This document shows, piece after piece, positions 15,725 to 25,200 of a stretch of DNA of 44,205 nucleotides. The first letter of the stretch is position 1. The number at the start of each line of letters is the position of its first letter. This DNA is from Polyangium aurulentum (GTDB lineage: Bacteria; Myxococcota_A; Polyangia; Polyangiales; Polyangiaceae), in NCBI GenBank assembly GCA_945875545.1, contig CAMCKZ010000017.1, positions 1 to 44,205 on the forward strand, read 5' to 3'. Under the pieces are notes generated by a model, which was given only the letters and a program-made list of their open reading frames with translations, did no database searches and was not told where the DNA came from. The position numbers and the translations under genes are program-made.

Positions 15725-17108
15725 GAGACGGAGGCAGCGGGCCGGGGCCCGGCACGCCGTCGTATTCGTGCAGCTTGTATTGAATCTTGCGCGCGGAAAT
15801 TCCGAGAACCATCGCGGCCTTTGAGGTTGACCCGCCGCAGTGCTCGAGGGTGCGCAAAATCGCGTAGCGCTCCAGAGCCTGAATGGTGGAACCCGGAATG
15901 GTCGGCGGGCGATGCGGGTCGTCGTGGGGGGCCACGCTGGACGGCAGGTGGGCCTTGCGAATACGCGGCCCGTCGCACAGGACGACCGCGTGTTCGATGA
16001 CGTTCTCGAGTTCGCGAACATTGCCTGGCCACGCGTAGCGATTCAGCGCTGCGAGGGCGTCTTCGCCGATGCCGTCGATCGGTTTCCCGTTTTCGTTTGC
16101 GTAACGTTTCAAGAAAAACGCGGCCAACGCATTGACGTCGCCGTGTCTCTCACGAAGCGGCGGCAGGGCAATCGTCATGACGTTGAGGCGATAGAAAAGG
16201 TCTTCGCGAAACGTTCCCTTTTTCACATCTTCAAGCAGGTCATGATCGGTCGCCGTCAAGATCCGGACGTCGGCGGTGATGGCCTCTGTACCGCCCACGC
16301 GCTCCAGCGTTTTGGACTCCAAGAGACGAAGCAGCTTGCCTTGAATGAGAGCGCTAATCTCGTGGATATCATCCAGGAAAAGTGTTCCGCCCTCTGCTTG
16401 CGCAATGCGGCCGTCGCGCCTGGCTACGGCGCCACTGAAGGCACCTTTTTCGTGCCCGAAAAGTTCCGATTCCAGGAGGGCGTCGGACAAAGATGCACAA
16501 TGCACGCGAACAAACGGAGCCGCTGCCCGAGGAGAGGCGTTGTGGATCGTCTCGGCGACAAGCTCTTTGCCCGTGCCCGTTTCGCCGACGACGAGGGCCG
16601 TTGCCTTGGACTGACCAATCTGCGTGGCCAGATCGAGCATTTCTCTTACGCGCGCGTCTTCGGTGACAAAGTGCCCGAGCGCGTTTCGTTCATGCAGGCG
16701 TTCGCGTAGCTTGATGGTCTCTTGCACGAGCCGCGCGTTCTCGAGGGCGCGTTGAATCACCGCAATGGCCGCGGGAAAATCGATGGGCTTTGCGAGGTAA
16801 TTATGGGCCCCGCGCTTCATCGCCTCCACAGCGCCCGAGATCGTGCCGAAGGCGGTCATCACGATAACCGACGCATGCGGCACGGCCTTTTTAGCCTTTT
16901 CCAAGAACGTCAGGCCGTCGAGGCCGGGCATCTTGAGATCGGTGATGATGACATCTGGGACAAACTCTTCGAGTTTGCCCAAACCTTTGAAAGCATCTGC
17001 GGCCGTCTCGACCAAGAACCCTTCGTCCTTGAGCAACTCAGCGAAGGCGCTACGCGCATGGATCTCGTCATCAACAACGAGTACTCGTCCTCGACTTTGA
17101 CTCTTCAT
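15717..17108 (-). CDS. Sigma-54-dependent response regulator, NtrC family
   Basis: The 463-residue protein (ATG 17108; 17126 and 17165 are alternatives) has a receiver domain (VVDDE, phospho-acceptor Asp57 in TDLKMP, Lys in AKPI). It is followed by a sigma-54 AAA+ domain (GETGTGK 175-181; FLDD 244-247) and a C-terminal Fis-type helix-turn-helix. The sigma-54-contacting GAFTGA loop reads GAFSGA (222-227), keeping the hydroxyl. Walker B has DD where DE is usual. The family-wide VNCAAL is VHCASL here and coincides with a copy of the dispersed palindrome. It activates sigma-54 promoters; a cognate kinase is not adjacent. Confidence 0.92.
   Translation of the reverse strand: MKSQSRGRVLVVDDEIHARSAFAELLKDEGFLVETAADAFKGLGKLEEFVPDVIITDLKMPGLDGLTFLEKAKKAVPHASVIVMTAFGTISGAVEAMKRGAHNYLAKPIDFPAAIAVIQRALENARLVQETIKLRERLHERNALGHFVTEDARVREMLDLATQIGQSKATALVVGETGTGKELVAETIHNASPRAAAPFVRVHCASLSDALLESELFGHEKGAFSGAVARRDGRIAQAEGGTLFLDDIHEISALIQGKLLRLLESKTLERVGGTEAITADVRILTATDHDLLEDVKKGTFREDLFYRLNVMTIALPPLRERHGDVNALAAFFLKRYANENGKPIDGIGEDALAALNRYAWPGNVRELENVIEHAVVLCDGPRIRKAHLPSSVAPHDDPHRPPTIPGSTIQALERYAILRTLEHCGGSTSKAAMVLGISARKIQYKLHEYDGVPGPGPLPPSHD
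16494..16504. repeat. Dispersed palindrome copy 7: TGCA-CAA-TGCA
   Basis: In the sigma-54 regulator, encoding VHCAS with GTG CAT TGT GCA TCT, where the family normally has VNCAA. Confidence 0.8.
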
Positions 17109-17172
17109 GACGACAGAATCTGCCATCACGAGCGGATTCGGTCGACAGGCGAGTGACATGAGCATCGCAATC

Positions 17173-17184
17173 CCTTCGCGAAGG
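17173..17184. repeat. 12-bp palindrome between divergent ntrC-type and ompA-type genes
   Basis: CCTTCGCGAAGG is a perfect palindrome in the 134-bp divergent promoter region. It is placed where a regulator dimer could act on both genes. This is suggestive only. Confidence 0.35.
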
Positions 17185-17242
17185 CTCTAAGGAGTCATGG
17201 CGGCGTCCGAACCAGGAGCCCACTTTCCCCTCAGGAAGCTCC

Positions 17243-19447
17243 ATGTTTTGCCGCGTTTCCCCATCGATCGTGCTCGCCACCGTTTCTTGTGCCCTGGTCG
17301 TGATTCCAGCGAGGGCAGAACAGACCGTTGACTCCCCGTCGCCCGTTGCCGCCGCGGGGTCGCCCGCTCCAACGGTGCCCGGCGCCTCAGGCGAGACGCA
17401 CGCGGCGGTCGACGCAAGGCCCGCAGGCGATAACCCAGTACCCGTGCATACTGCACCTTTCGATTCCGGCGTCAACGGGAACGACTGGGCCGTTCGCGAT
17501 CGGGCGTTGGCCGAGGCACCGGGGCTCGTCGGTCTTCCGGGAACGTACCGGGCGATCGATGCGGCACCGGGTGTGCCTGGGCAGTTTCGCGTCGGCGTTT
17601 TCGCAGACTGGTACCGCGCATCTTTCCTTTGCCCCGGGGGCCAGCCGTGCCCGTCGGTCACCGGCGGAAAGGCGGTCTCCGATTCCACGACGGGCCATTT
17701 TGGCACCACGTTCGCGCTTTCGTTTGGGCTCGCTGAAGTCGGTTCGGGCACCCTTGAGGGGTACGCGGTGACCACCGCCACGGCCACGAGCGATACGAGC
17801 GGAAAGCCGTCGCTCCTCCAGGCGCTCGGCGATATGAGCCTCGGCTTCAAATACGGCGCGCGGGTTTCACCAAGCATTTCCCTGGGTACGCGCGTTGGAA
17901 TCGACCTGGTGAATGGCGCGGGTTCCGTGGGCCTTGAGGGCGCGGCAACCGGCGCGCACACGGGCTTTCTGCTCAGCTTCGATGGTCGCCGTCTCTCAAC
18001 GCCCGCGCCGATTCGCCTGCATATGAATGTAGGATACACGTTTGACAATCGCGGGTCCGTGGTGGCCGCGACGGAGACCACGCGAGGCGTGCCCGTGTCG
18101 CGGTTTGAGCGTCTTGGACTCGGTGTAAACCGCACGGACCACGTGGATGCCGCTCTCGCACTTGAGGGCCTTGTGGCCGACGGCCGTTTCGCGCCCTTCG
18201 TTGAGGCGTCCACGACGATCCTTGTCAATCGTCAAGATTACAAGTGCCTTCGCGCCAATCCGAGCGCCGATAAATGCCTCGCGGACTCAATGTTGGCGCC
18301 CACGCGTCTTACGATCGGCATGCACGCGCAACCTTTGGCGAACCGGGCGTTTTCGCTCCTCGCGGCGGTCGATGTTGGGCTCTCGGGTTCTTCCGATTTC
18401 ATCGAAGAAGCGATGCCGATTGCTCCCTGGGCCATCGGGGTCGGCGCAAGCTGGAACTTCGATGCGCGGGAGCGTCCGCCGGTTATTAACGTCGTCGAAA
18501 AAGTGATTGATCGAGGCCCCAAGGGAACGCGCGTGCTCGGCCGCGGGGTCGATTCGGTCACGTCCAAGCCTATCGGCTTCGCGCGCGTACACCTGGTCGG
18601 TCACGACGTCGGTCCGGGGTTTCTTGCTGGCGCCGACGGTCAATTTCGAACGGAACCTGTCGAGGCCGCGCAGGTGGAACTCCTCGTAGAAGCAGACGGT
18701 TACAAGGCCTCGCACTGCTCCATTGCGTTTCCGCCAGTGCCCGAGGGCCATGCCCCGGCTGTCGAAGTGGCTGCAGATTGCGCCCTCGAGGGGTTGCCCG
18801 CGATGCTGACGGTGAAGGGCACTTTGCGCGACATGGAAACCGGCGCGCACATGCCCGGCGTCGCGGTGAATCTAAAAGATTCCGGCGGCAAGTCGGTGAC
18901 GGTAACCTCCGACGCCAACGGCGAATTTGCCTTCGAGGGCGTGATGGCGGGGCATTTCCGAATGGATGCGGAACCCGATGGTTTTCTCTTTGCGGGCGTG
19001 TCTTCGGAGGGCAAAGCGCGGACCGAAAAGACGCTCGACATGTACCTGCGCGCGAAGCCAAAGCTGTCACTCGTGTCGCTCGACAAAAACGAGATCGCGA
19101 TCAAGCATCAAGTGCAGTTCGTTGTGAACAACGCTCAGATTCTCCCCGAGTCTTACGGGCTGCTCGCAGAAGTCGCCGACCTCATCGCGCGGACGCCCGC
19201 GCTCAAGCGTCTGGAGGTTCAGGGCCACACCGACAACGCCGGGGCCCCGGATTACAACCAAACGCTCAGCGACAACCGCGCCAAAGCGGTGCGCCAGTGG
19301 CTGCTCGATCACGGCATTGACGCGAACCGTTTGACCGCGAAGGGCTACGGCGAAACCAAGCCTCTCGTGCCGAACCTCACGGCGACCATGAAGGGCAAGA
19401 ACCGCCGCGTGCAATTCATCATCACCGACGGTCCCGGCGCGCGATGA
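17243..19447 (+). CDS. OmpA-family outer-membrane protein with peptidase-regulatory-like domains
   Basis: The 734-residue protein starts at ATG 17243 behind an AGGAAG site. Order: signal peptide (1-25, ending ARA), a Ser/Ala/Pro region, a beta-strand-rich segment likely to form a barrel (about 110-390), two carboxypeptidase-regulatory-like sandwiches (about 415-500 and 515-610), then an OmpA/Pal peptidoglycan-binding domain (about 630-731: VQGHTDNAG, YNQTLSDNRA, GYGE, NRRVQF). It probably tethers outer membrane and peptidoglycan. It is divergent from the sigma-54 regulator, but regulation by it is not shown. Two copies of the dispersed palindrome lie inside. Confidence 0.88.
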   Translation: MFCRVSPSIVLATVSCALVVIPARAEQTVDSPSPVAAAGSPAPTVPGASGETHAAVDARPAGDNPVPVHTAPFDSGVNGNDWAVRDRALAEAPGLVGLPGTYRAIDAAPGVPGQFRVGVFADWYRASFLCPGGQPCPSVTGGKAVSDSTTGHFGTTFALSFGLAEVGSGTLEGYAVTTATATSDTSGKPSLLQALGDMSLGFKYGARVSPSISLGTRVGIDLVNGAGSVGLEGAATGAHTGFLLSFDGRRLSTPAPIRLHMNVGYTFDNRGSVVAATETTRGVPVSRFERLGLGVNRTDHVDAALALEGLVADGRFAPFVEASTTILVNRQDYKCLRANPSADKCLADSMLAPTRLTIGMHAQPLANRAFSLLAAVDVGLSGSSDFIEEAMPIAPWAIGVGASWNFDARERPPVINVVEKVIDRGPKGTRVLGRGVDSVTSKPIGFARVHLVGHDVGPGFLAGADGQFRTEPVEAAQVELLVEADGYKASHCSIAFPPVPEGHAPAVEVAADCALEGLPAMLTVKGTLRDMETGAHMPGVAVNLKDSGGKSVTVTSDANGEFAFEGVMAGHFRMDAEPDGFLFAGVSSEGKARTEKTLDMYLRAKPKLSLVSLDKNEIAIKHQVQFVVNNAQILPESYGLLAEVADLIARTPALKRLEVQGHTDNAGAPDYNQTLSDNRAKAVRQWLLDHGIDANRLTAKGYGETKPLVPNLTATMKGKNRRVQFIITDGPGAR
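17445..17455. repeat. Dispersed palindrome copy 8: TGCA-TAC-TGCA
   Basis: In the ompA-type gene, encoding VHTAP with GTG CAT ACT GCA CCT. Confidence 0.8.
18028..18038. repeat. Dispersed palindrome copy 9: TGTA-GGA-TACA
   Basis: In the ompA-type gene, encoding NVGYT with AAT GTA GGA TAC ACG. Confidence 0.8.
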
Positions 19448-19454
19448 GGCAAAA

Positions 19455-19503
19455 CCCCCTGTTTCTACTGCGAAAATAGCCTTTTTTCAGTTCGGACAGG
19501 GGG
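19455..19503 (+). terminator. Inverted repeat after the ompA-type gene
   Basis: CCCCCTGT (19455-19462) and ACAGGGGG (19496-19503) are a perfect 8-bp inverted repeat just after the stop codon. The loop is 33 bases and contains CTTTTTTC. It may be a large hairpin or an attenuating structure; it is not a classic terminator. Confidence 0.35.
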
Positions 19504-19623
19504 CCTTGCATCTGGCGTTGGGGTGCGCTAGCGCTCTCCGCGTTAGTGTTGTGGGTGTTCTCGCGCGAGTCCCCAAGGGGTCTCGCTTTTTTTTTCCCGG
19601 TTCCGGCCGCAGTCGCCGCAGTC

Positions 19624-19642
19624 GCCGTTTTGCGAAAACGGC
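19624..19642 (+). promoter_or_regulatory. Perfect 8-bp hairpin in the rimP leader
   Basis: GCCGTTTT-GCG-AAAACGGC lies 64 bases before the rimP start, in a 258-bp gap. The symmetry suits either an operator or an RNA hairpin controlling the rimP-nusA-infB operon. It is preceded by a run of eight or more T bases (about 19586-19595). No convincing sigma-70 promoter could be assigned. Confidence 0.45.
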
Positions 19643-19705
19643 AGCGCGCCACCCTCTCTCTCTCTCGCAACTTTTTGCTGCTTTCCCAAGGCACCACCAC
19701 CGACC

Positions 19706-20257
19706 GTGAAGACCCTCTCACCGGAAGACCGAATTCGCCTCGAAGAGATCGCGCGACCCATCGCAGAAGCGCATGGGGCCGAGCTCGTCGACGTGGAGCT
19801 CACGACCGACCGCACCGGGGCCCTTTTGCGTGTTGGTTTGGAGAAGATCGGTGCTCGAGCGGGCCGGTGGACCCCCGCCAATGCAGCCGTCGATCTGGAG
19901 GCCTGTGCGAAGGTCTCCCGCGACCTGAGTCCCGCCCTCGACGTCAACGATTTCTTCCCGTTTCGATACAACCTCGAAGTGGGCTCGCCCGGCGTGGAGC
20001 GGGCCATCAAAACTCTTGACGACTACGACCGCTTTACGGGCCACGAGGCGAAACTGAAGTTGCGCGCCTCGCTCGCGGGCCAGAAGGTCGTAGTTGCGAG
20101 GCTCAAGGGCATCGCCGGAGACGTTGTTCGCCTGGAAGAAGGCGGGCGATCCCACGAACTCCCTCTCAGCGCCATCGACAGCGCGCATCTCGTTTTTTCT
20201 TTCGGCCCCGCGCCCAAGCCGGGCAAGGCCGCGCACCCCAAGAAGCAAAAGAAGTAG
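19706..20257 (+). CDS. rimP: Ribosome maturation factor RimP
   Basis: The 183-residue protein starts at GTG 19706. It has the two-domain RimP layout: an N-terminal alpha/beta domain with AELVDVEL and a C-terminal SH3-like domain after the GSPGVERAI motif (DYDRFTGHEAKLKLR). It assists late 30S subunit assembly. The C-terminus is a Lys/Pro tail (KPGKAAHPKKQKK). It is the first gene of the rimP-nusA-ylxR-infB-rbfA cluster, an order conserved widely in bacteria. Confidence 0.93.
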   Translation: MKTLSPEDRIRLEEIARPIAEAHGAELVDVELTTDRTGALLRVGLEKIGARAGRWTPANAAVDLEACAKVSRDLSPALDVNDFFPFRYNLEVGSPGVERAIKTLDDYDRFTGHEAKLKLRASLAGQKVVVARLKGIAGDVVRLEEGGRSHELPLSAIDSAHLVFSFGPAPKPGKAAHPKKQKK

Positions 20258-20270
20258 TCCCAGAGGAACC

Positions 20271-21641
20271 ATGGCTATCGCGCACACGACGAACGCTTCC
20301 GAACCGACACTCAATCTTTCCCAGGCGATCGACGCCGTGGCCAAAGAAAAAGGGCTTGATCGCGCCCGTCTGTTGGCGACGGTCGAGGAGTCCATTCTTA
20401 AGGCCGCGCAAACGGTCTTCGGTGCCAACCGCGCTCTTGAAGCCAAGTTCAACGACGCCACCGGGCAGGTCGATCTTTTCCAGTACATGCTGGTCGTTGA
20501 CGAAGTTGACGACGACGAGCGAGAAATCTCTCTCGAAGACGCGCAGAAGTACGGCCTTGAAGCGGAGCTCGGAGAAGAGCTGGGCTTCCAGATTTTTTGG
20601 CACCCAAAAGATGCCGCCGACGCGTTGAAACAAGATGCAGAATACGGCGACCTGCTCCAGGTCAAACAGTCTCGCGCCTCGTTCGGCCGCATCGCTGCGC
20701 AGACCGCGAAGCAGGTTCTGATTCAGCGCGTTCGCGACGAAGAGCGCGACATCATTTTCAACGAGTACCAAGACAAAAAAGGCTCGCTGATCAAAGGCAT
20801 CGTTCGCCGTATCGAGCGAGGCAACGCCCTCATCGTCGACCTCGGAAAGACCGAAGCAATCCTCCCGCTCAAGGAGCAGACGCCGCGCGAAAAATACAAC
20901 GCAGGCGAGTCGATCACAGCGCTTCTCAAGAGCCTTGATCGTGAGGCGAAGGGCTCACAGGTTCTCCTTTCGCGGCAAGACCCGGGCCTTGTCGAAAAAT
21001 TGTTCGAGCAGGTCGTCCCTGAAATCTACGACGGCATCGTGAAGATCGTGGCGGTCGCCCGCCAAGCGGGTTCGCGCACAAAAATAGCGGTCATGAGCCG
21101 CGACGCCGACGTCGATCCGGTGGGCGCGTGCATCGGCATGAAGCGCAGTCGCCTCAACGAAGTGATGCAAGAACTCCGCGGCGAAAAGATCGACATCGTT
21201 CCTTACGACCGCGACCCGGCTCGTTTTGTTTGCGCCGCGATTCAACCCGCGGAGGTCAATAAGGTCATCGTCGACGAAGCTGGCGGGCGCATGGAGCTCG
21301 TGGTGAGCGACGACAAGCAGTCGCTGGCCATCGGGCGGCAAGGCCAAAACGTTCGTCTCGCAGCGCAGCTTACGGGCTGGAAGCTCGACATCATCAGCGA
21401 GACCAAGTTCCGCGAACTCGAAGAGACCTCGGTTTCAGCGCTCCAGAGAATCAGCGGCGTCAAAGAGCCCCTCGCACGGAACTTCTTTCGAATGGGTTTC
21501 CGAACGATCGAGGAAATTGCAGATGCCTCGATCGATGAGATCGCGGACGCCGCGACCCTCGACGACGCAACGGCCGAACGCCTTCGCGACGCGGCAATTG
21601 CCATCGTCGATGCACCCGAACAGGGGCACGCGCAGCAGTGA
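20271..21641 (+). CDS. nusA: Transcription termination/antitermination factor NusA
   Basis: The 456-residue protein starts at ATG 20271 with AGAGGAA before it; the longer open frame upstream overlaps rimP and is not used. Order: RNA-polymerase-binding N-terminal domain (about 1-130), S1 domain (LIKGIVRRIERGNALIVDLG), KH1 (with PVGACIGMKRSR) and KH2 (LAIGRQGQNVRLAAQLTGW), then one C-terminal helix-hairpin-helix repeat (LARNFFRMGFRTIEEIADA). One repeat rather than the two of E. coli is common outside Gammaproteobacteria. It modulates pausing, termination and antitermination. Its stop overlaps ylxR (GTGA). Confidence 0.96.
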   Translation: MAIAHTTNASEPTLNLSQAIDAVAKEKGLDRARLLATVEESILKAAQTVFGANRALEAKFNDATGQVDLFQYMLVVDEVDDDEREISLEDAQKYGLEAELGEELGFQIFWHPKDAADALKQDAEYGDLLQVKQSRASFGRIAAQTAKQVLIQRVRDEERDIIFNEYQDKKGSLIKGIVRRIERGNALIVDLGKTEAILPLKEQTPREKYNAGESITALLKSLDREAKGSQVLLSRQDPGLVEKLFEQVVPEIYDGIVKIVAVARQAGSRTKIAVMSRDADVDPVGACIGMKRSRLNEVMQELRGEKIDIVPYDRDPARFVCAAIQPAEVNKVIVDEAGGRMELVVSDDKQSLAIGRQGQNVRLAAQLTGWKLDIISETKFRELEETSVSALQRISGVKEPLARNFFRMGFRTIEEIADASIDEIADAATLDDATAERLRDAAIAIVDAPEQGHAQQ

Positions 21642-22252
21642 GTGAGCGCGTCTTTTCGTCGTCGCGCCCGAAGCGATTGTGTGTAGGTTGCATGGAGTCC
21701 ACAGACCCAGGCAAACTCGTCACGCTGCGCCTCGCGCCGACGCCGGAGGGCGGCGTGGTCGTCATTGTTGGTTCGCATGCCGGCACGGTGGGCCGCGGCG
21801 CCCACGTTCATCCGCGCGTGGCGTGTGTGGAACGCGCCGTCGACGGCCGTCTCTCGAAGGCGTTTCGCCGGGAGATTCGCATCTCCGCGGCCGAACTCGG
21901 CGACGCCATCAGTGCGCGCGAGGCACGCCGCATGGAGGGCCTGATCCTCGCCGCGATTCGTACGCGCCAAGTGGCTCTCGGGGCCGACGCCGCGGCCGAA
22001 GCCCTCGAGCACGGGGCGATAATCGTTGCCGCAAAAGATGCGGGTCGGCTCGTCGATCACCAGCCTTTTCGCGGGGCGCGCGACTCAGGCCGTCTGATTT
22101 TTTGGGGTGATAGGGCACGTCTTGGTGCTTTCACCCGGCGAGACTCGTTGGCCGTGCTAGCGGTCACCGCGCCCTCGCTTGCACAAGCTCTAAGGCACGC
22201 CCATCAGGTCGTGTCCGCTTTCGCTCCCGCGTTCGTCGAGGGAGCACGTTGA
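21638..22252 (+). CDS. YlxR (DUF448) fused to an L7Ae-like domain
   Basis: The 204-residue protein starts at GTG 21638, overlapping the nusA stop. An N-terminal YlxR domain (RLCVGCMESTDPGKLVTLRL, then a GRGAHVHPRVAC segment and LSKAFRR) is followed by an L7Ae/L30e-like domain (about 100-200). The L7Ae part includes AEALEHGAIIVAAKDAG. In many bacteria these are two separate genes (ylxR, ylxQ) between nusA and infB; here they are one polypeptide. RNA binding is expected; the precise role is not settled in the family. A palindrome copy overlies the CVGC codons. Confidence 0.88.
   Translation: MSERVFSSSRPKRLCVGCMESTDPGKLVTLRLAPTPEGGVVVIVGSHAGTVGRGAHVHPRVACVERAVDGRLSKAFRREIRISAAELGDAISAREARRMEGLILAAIRTRQVALGADAAAEALEHGAIIVAAKDAGRLVDHQPFRGARDSGRLIFWGDRARLGAFTRRDSLAVLAVTAPSLAQALRHAHQVVSAFAPAFVEGAR
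21682..21692. repeat. Dispersed palindrome copy 10: TGTA-GGT-TGCA
   Basis: In the YlxR-L7Ae gene, over the conserved CVGC, with TGT GTA GGT TGC. Confidence 0.8.
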
Positions 22253-22277
22253 GGCAAGTATGCAGGCTGGAAGTTCG

Positions 22278-25200
22278 ATGAGCAAGGTTCGCGTTTATGA
22301 GGTTGCCAAGCAATTGGGCCTCGATCCCAAGGCTGCTGTGGCTTTGTTTCAACAGCTTGGCGTGAGTGATGTCAAAAATCACATGAGCTCCGTTGACGGC
22401 GACGCCGTTGAACGTGTCAAGCGGCATTTGGATAAACCGCGGGCGCCTGTCGCCGCCGCCCCACCGGCGCCGCCGACCGAGGCCTCGGGAGACCAGCAAC
22501 GGATCCGGCCCACCGTGGTGAAGCGCAAGGCTCGCCCCGCGGACGACGGCATTCCCGCCGCGGCAACATCCTCCGCGAGCCTGTCCGAGTCCGTCGCCGA
22601 CGCCGCGCCGAGCCACCCACGCATGCCGGCGCCGCCTCCGAGCGCGCACTCGGTGGCCCAGGCTGCCCAGGCTGCCCATGCTACGGGGGCCCACCAGGCC
22701 GTTGTGCCGCCGGCACCTGCCTCGCGCCACGCGGTGCAAGAGAACTCAGTAACGGCGAGCGCGGCGAGCGCGAATGCGGGCGGCCTCGCGATGCCGCGTG
22801 GCGAAGGTCGCGGGTCGCATGAAGGTCACGCCGCGCCATTGCCGCCGGCGCGTTCCAGTGTTCGCGAACTCCCGGTCACGCCCCATGCGCCTTCCGCACC
22901 GGCGAGCGCCCAACGACTTCACGGCGTCGCCGCGGATGTTGGCGCAGGCACCGGTGTATCCGTGCAGAGTGCACAGACCGTTTCGGAGCAAACTGCTACC
23001 GAGTCCGTCGATGTTTCGTCCGCCGCACCGCGCGCCGCCTCCGTAAACGCGGGCGGTCCTGCATCGCCGGCGTCGGCCGTCGCCCCAGGTCTCGCCCCAG
23101 GTCTCGCGCAGGGCCTCGCGCAGGGCCTCGAGTCCGCACCTGCCGCATCGACCGCCGCTGCCCCGGCGCGCGCGCCCCGCCCGGCATCGTCCGCATCGTC
23201 CGCATCGTCCGCGGCGGTCGGCTCTGGCCGCGTGGTGAACGAGGCGGGTCCCCAGCGCCGTGGTCCTGTGTCCCCGGCAGGAGACGCCTCTGGGCGCCCG
23301 TCGCTGGCACCAAAAACGGGCGTCGAGTACTGGACGGGCCGTCCCGGTGTCCCGATGGCGGCACCCACGGCTGCCGGTCGCCCCGGCGCGGGCTCGGCGA
23401 TGGGTCCGCGGCGTGTGCAATACGAAACGCGCGGCCCTGGTGGCGCGCCTCTTGGCCAGCCGCTTCCGCAGGGTCTCCGTCCGGGTCTCCGTCCGGGTCA
23501 AAGCGCACCACTCGGGCGTGGGCCGCACCAAGGCGGCGGGCGTTTCAACGGCCCGGGTTTCGGAAAGGGCCGCAATTCGCCGCCGACCATGCACGCTAGC
23601 ATGAAGCGGGCTGCGAATCCTCTTGACATGGCCGCGCACAAGCGCGTCATCCGCATCGAGGAAAACGTGACCCTCCAAAGCCTTGCGGGCAGCATGTCCC
23701 TCAAGGTCACCGAAGTGCTCATGAAGCTCATCTCCATGGGCATGACGGGCGTGCATATCAACTCGCGAATCGATGCCGAAACGGCGAAAATTCTCGCGTC
23801 CGAATTTGGCTGGGAGGTGGAAGACGTGGCGGTCAGCGACGAAGACTCGCTCACGGCCGCGCGTGGAGGCGACAAGGCCAAAGACGATTCCGCCGACCGC
23901 GAGCCACGCGCTCCCGTCGTCACCGTCATGGGTCACGTCGACCACGGCAAAACCTCCCTCCTCGACCGAATCCGTCGCGCAAATGTGGCGGGCGGCGAGG
24001 CCGGCGGCATTACGCAGCACATTGGTGCGTACAAAGTCCAGACAACCCAGGGAGTCCTGGTATTTCTCGACACACCAGGCCACGAGGCCTTCACGGCAAT
24101 GCGAGCCCGCGGCGCCTCCGTGACCGACATCGTCGTTCTCGTTGTCGCCGCCGACGACGGCGTTATGCCTCAAACGCGCGAAGCGGTGAACCACGCGAAG
24201 GCCGCGAGGGTTCCTGTCATCGTTGCGGTGAACAAGTGCGACAAACCCGGTGCAGAACCGGAGCGCGTGCGCCGTGAACTCACCGACCTCGGGCTGATGC
24301 CCGAAGAGTGGGGCGGCGACACCATCTTTGTGAACGTCTCCGCGGCCACGGGCGATGGCGTCAATTCGCTGTTGGAGAGCATCGGGCTGCAAGCAGAGGT
24401 TCTCGAACTTCGCGCGAGCCCCACCAAGCCTGCCACGGGCACGGTTGTTGAGGCCTTGCTCGATCGCGGGCGCGGGCCTGTGGCGCGCGTGCTCGTTCAG
24501 GAAGGCACGCTAAAAGTCGGCGATTTCGTGTTGGCGGGCATGGGTTTCGGAAAAGTCCGCGCCATGACCAACGAGCACGGCAAGCAGGTTCAGCAGGCCG
24601 GGCCGTCAACGCCCGTCGAAATTTTGGGCCTCTCAGACGTACCGAACGCCGGCGACGCACTCCACGTGGTTCGCGATCCCAAGAAGGCGCAAGAACTCGC
24701 CGAGCAACGCAAGTCCAAGGCGTCGCGCAGCCTCATTCCGGCCAGCGCAAAGGTCTCCCTCGAAGAGCTCTCCAAGCGCATCAGCGAACAGGCCCAGTGC
24801 GAGCTTCGCATCATCATCAAAGCCGACGTCCAGGGCTCCGTAGAGGCCATGAGCGAGGCGCTCGCGCGGCTCTCGTGCGAGAAGGTCAAACTCACGGTCA
24901 TCAATGCGGCGGTCGGTGCCATCACCGAGGGCGACATCAACCTCGCCATCGCGGCGCGCGCCATTCTCGTGGGCTTCAACGTGCGTCCCGCGGGGAAATC
25001 TGCGGCACTCGCCGAAGAGAGTCGCATTGAGATCCGGCTCTACTCGATCATCTACAACGCCATCGACGACGTCAAATCCGCGATGGAAGGCCTTCTCCCA
25101 CCGAAGCTCGTGGAACGGCCCGCGGCCTCTGCGCAGGTTCGCCAGCTGTTCAAGCTCAAGGTCGGCATGATTGCGGGCTGTTACGTCACCCAAGGCACGA

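Noticed and set aside
15751-15761. Palindrome-like TGCA-GCT-TGTA, and similar single-mismatch sites (for example 18772, 20636, 13451)
   Set aside because: They miss the consensus by one base. Several have the GAN centre and may be decayed copies, but they were left out of the count.
19506-19534. Possible sigma-70 promoter (TTGCAT, then TAGCGC) before rimP
   Set aside because: The -10 is poor and overlaps a palindrome; not strong enough to annotate.
22746-24392. 548-codon minus-strand open frame opposite infB
   Set aside because: infB is certain on the other strand; the reverse frame has no recognisable domain.
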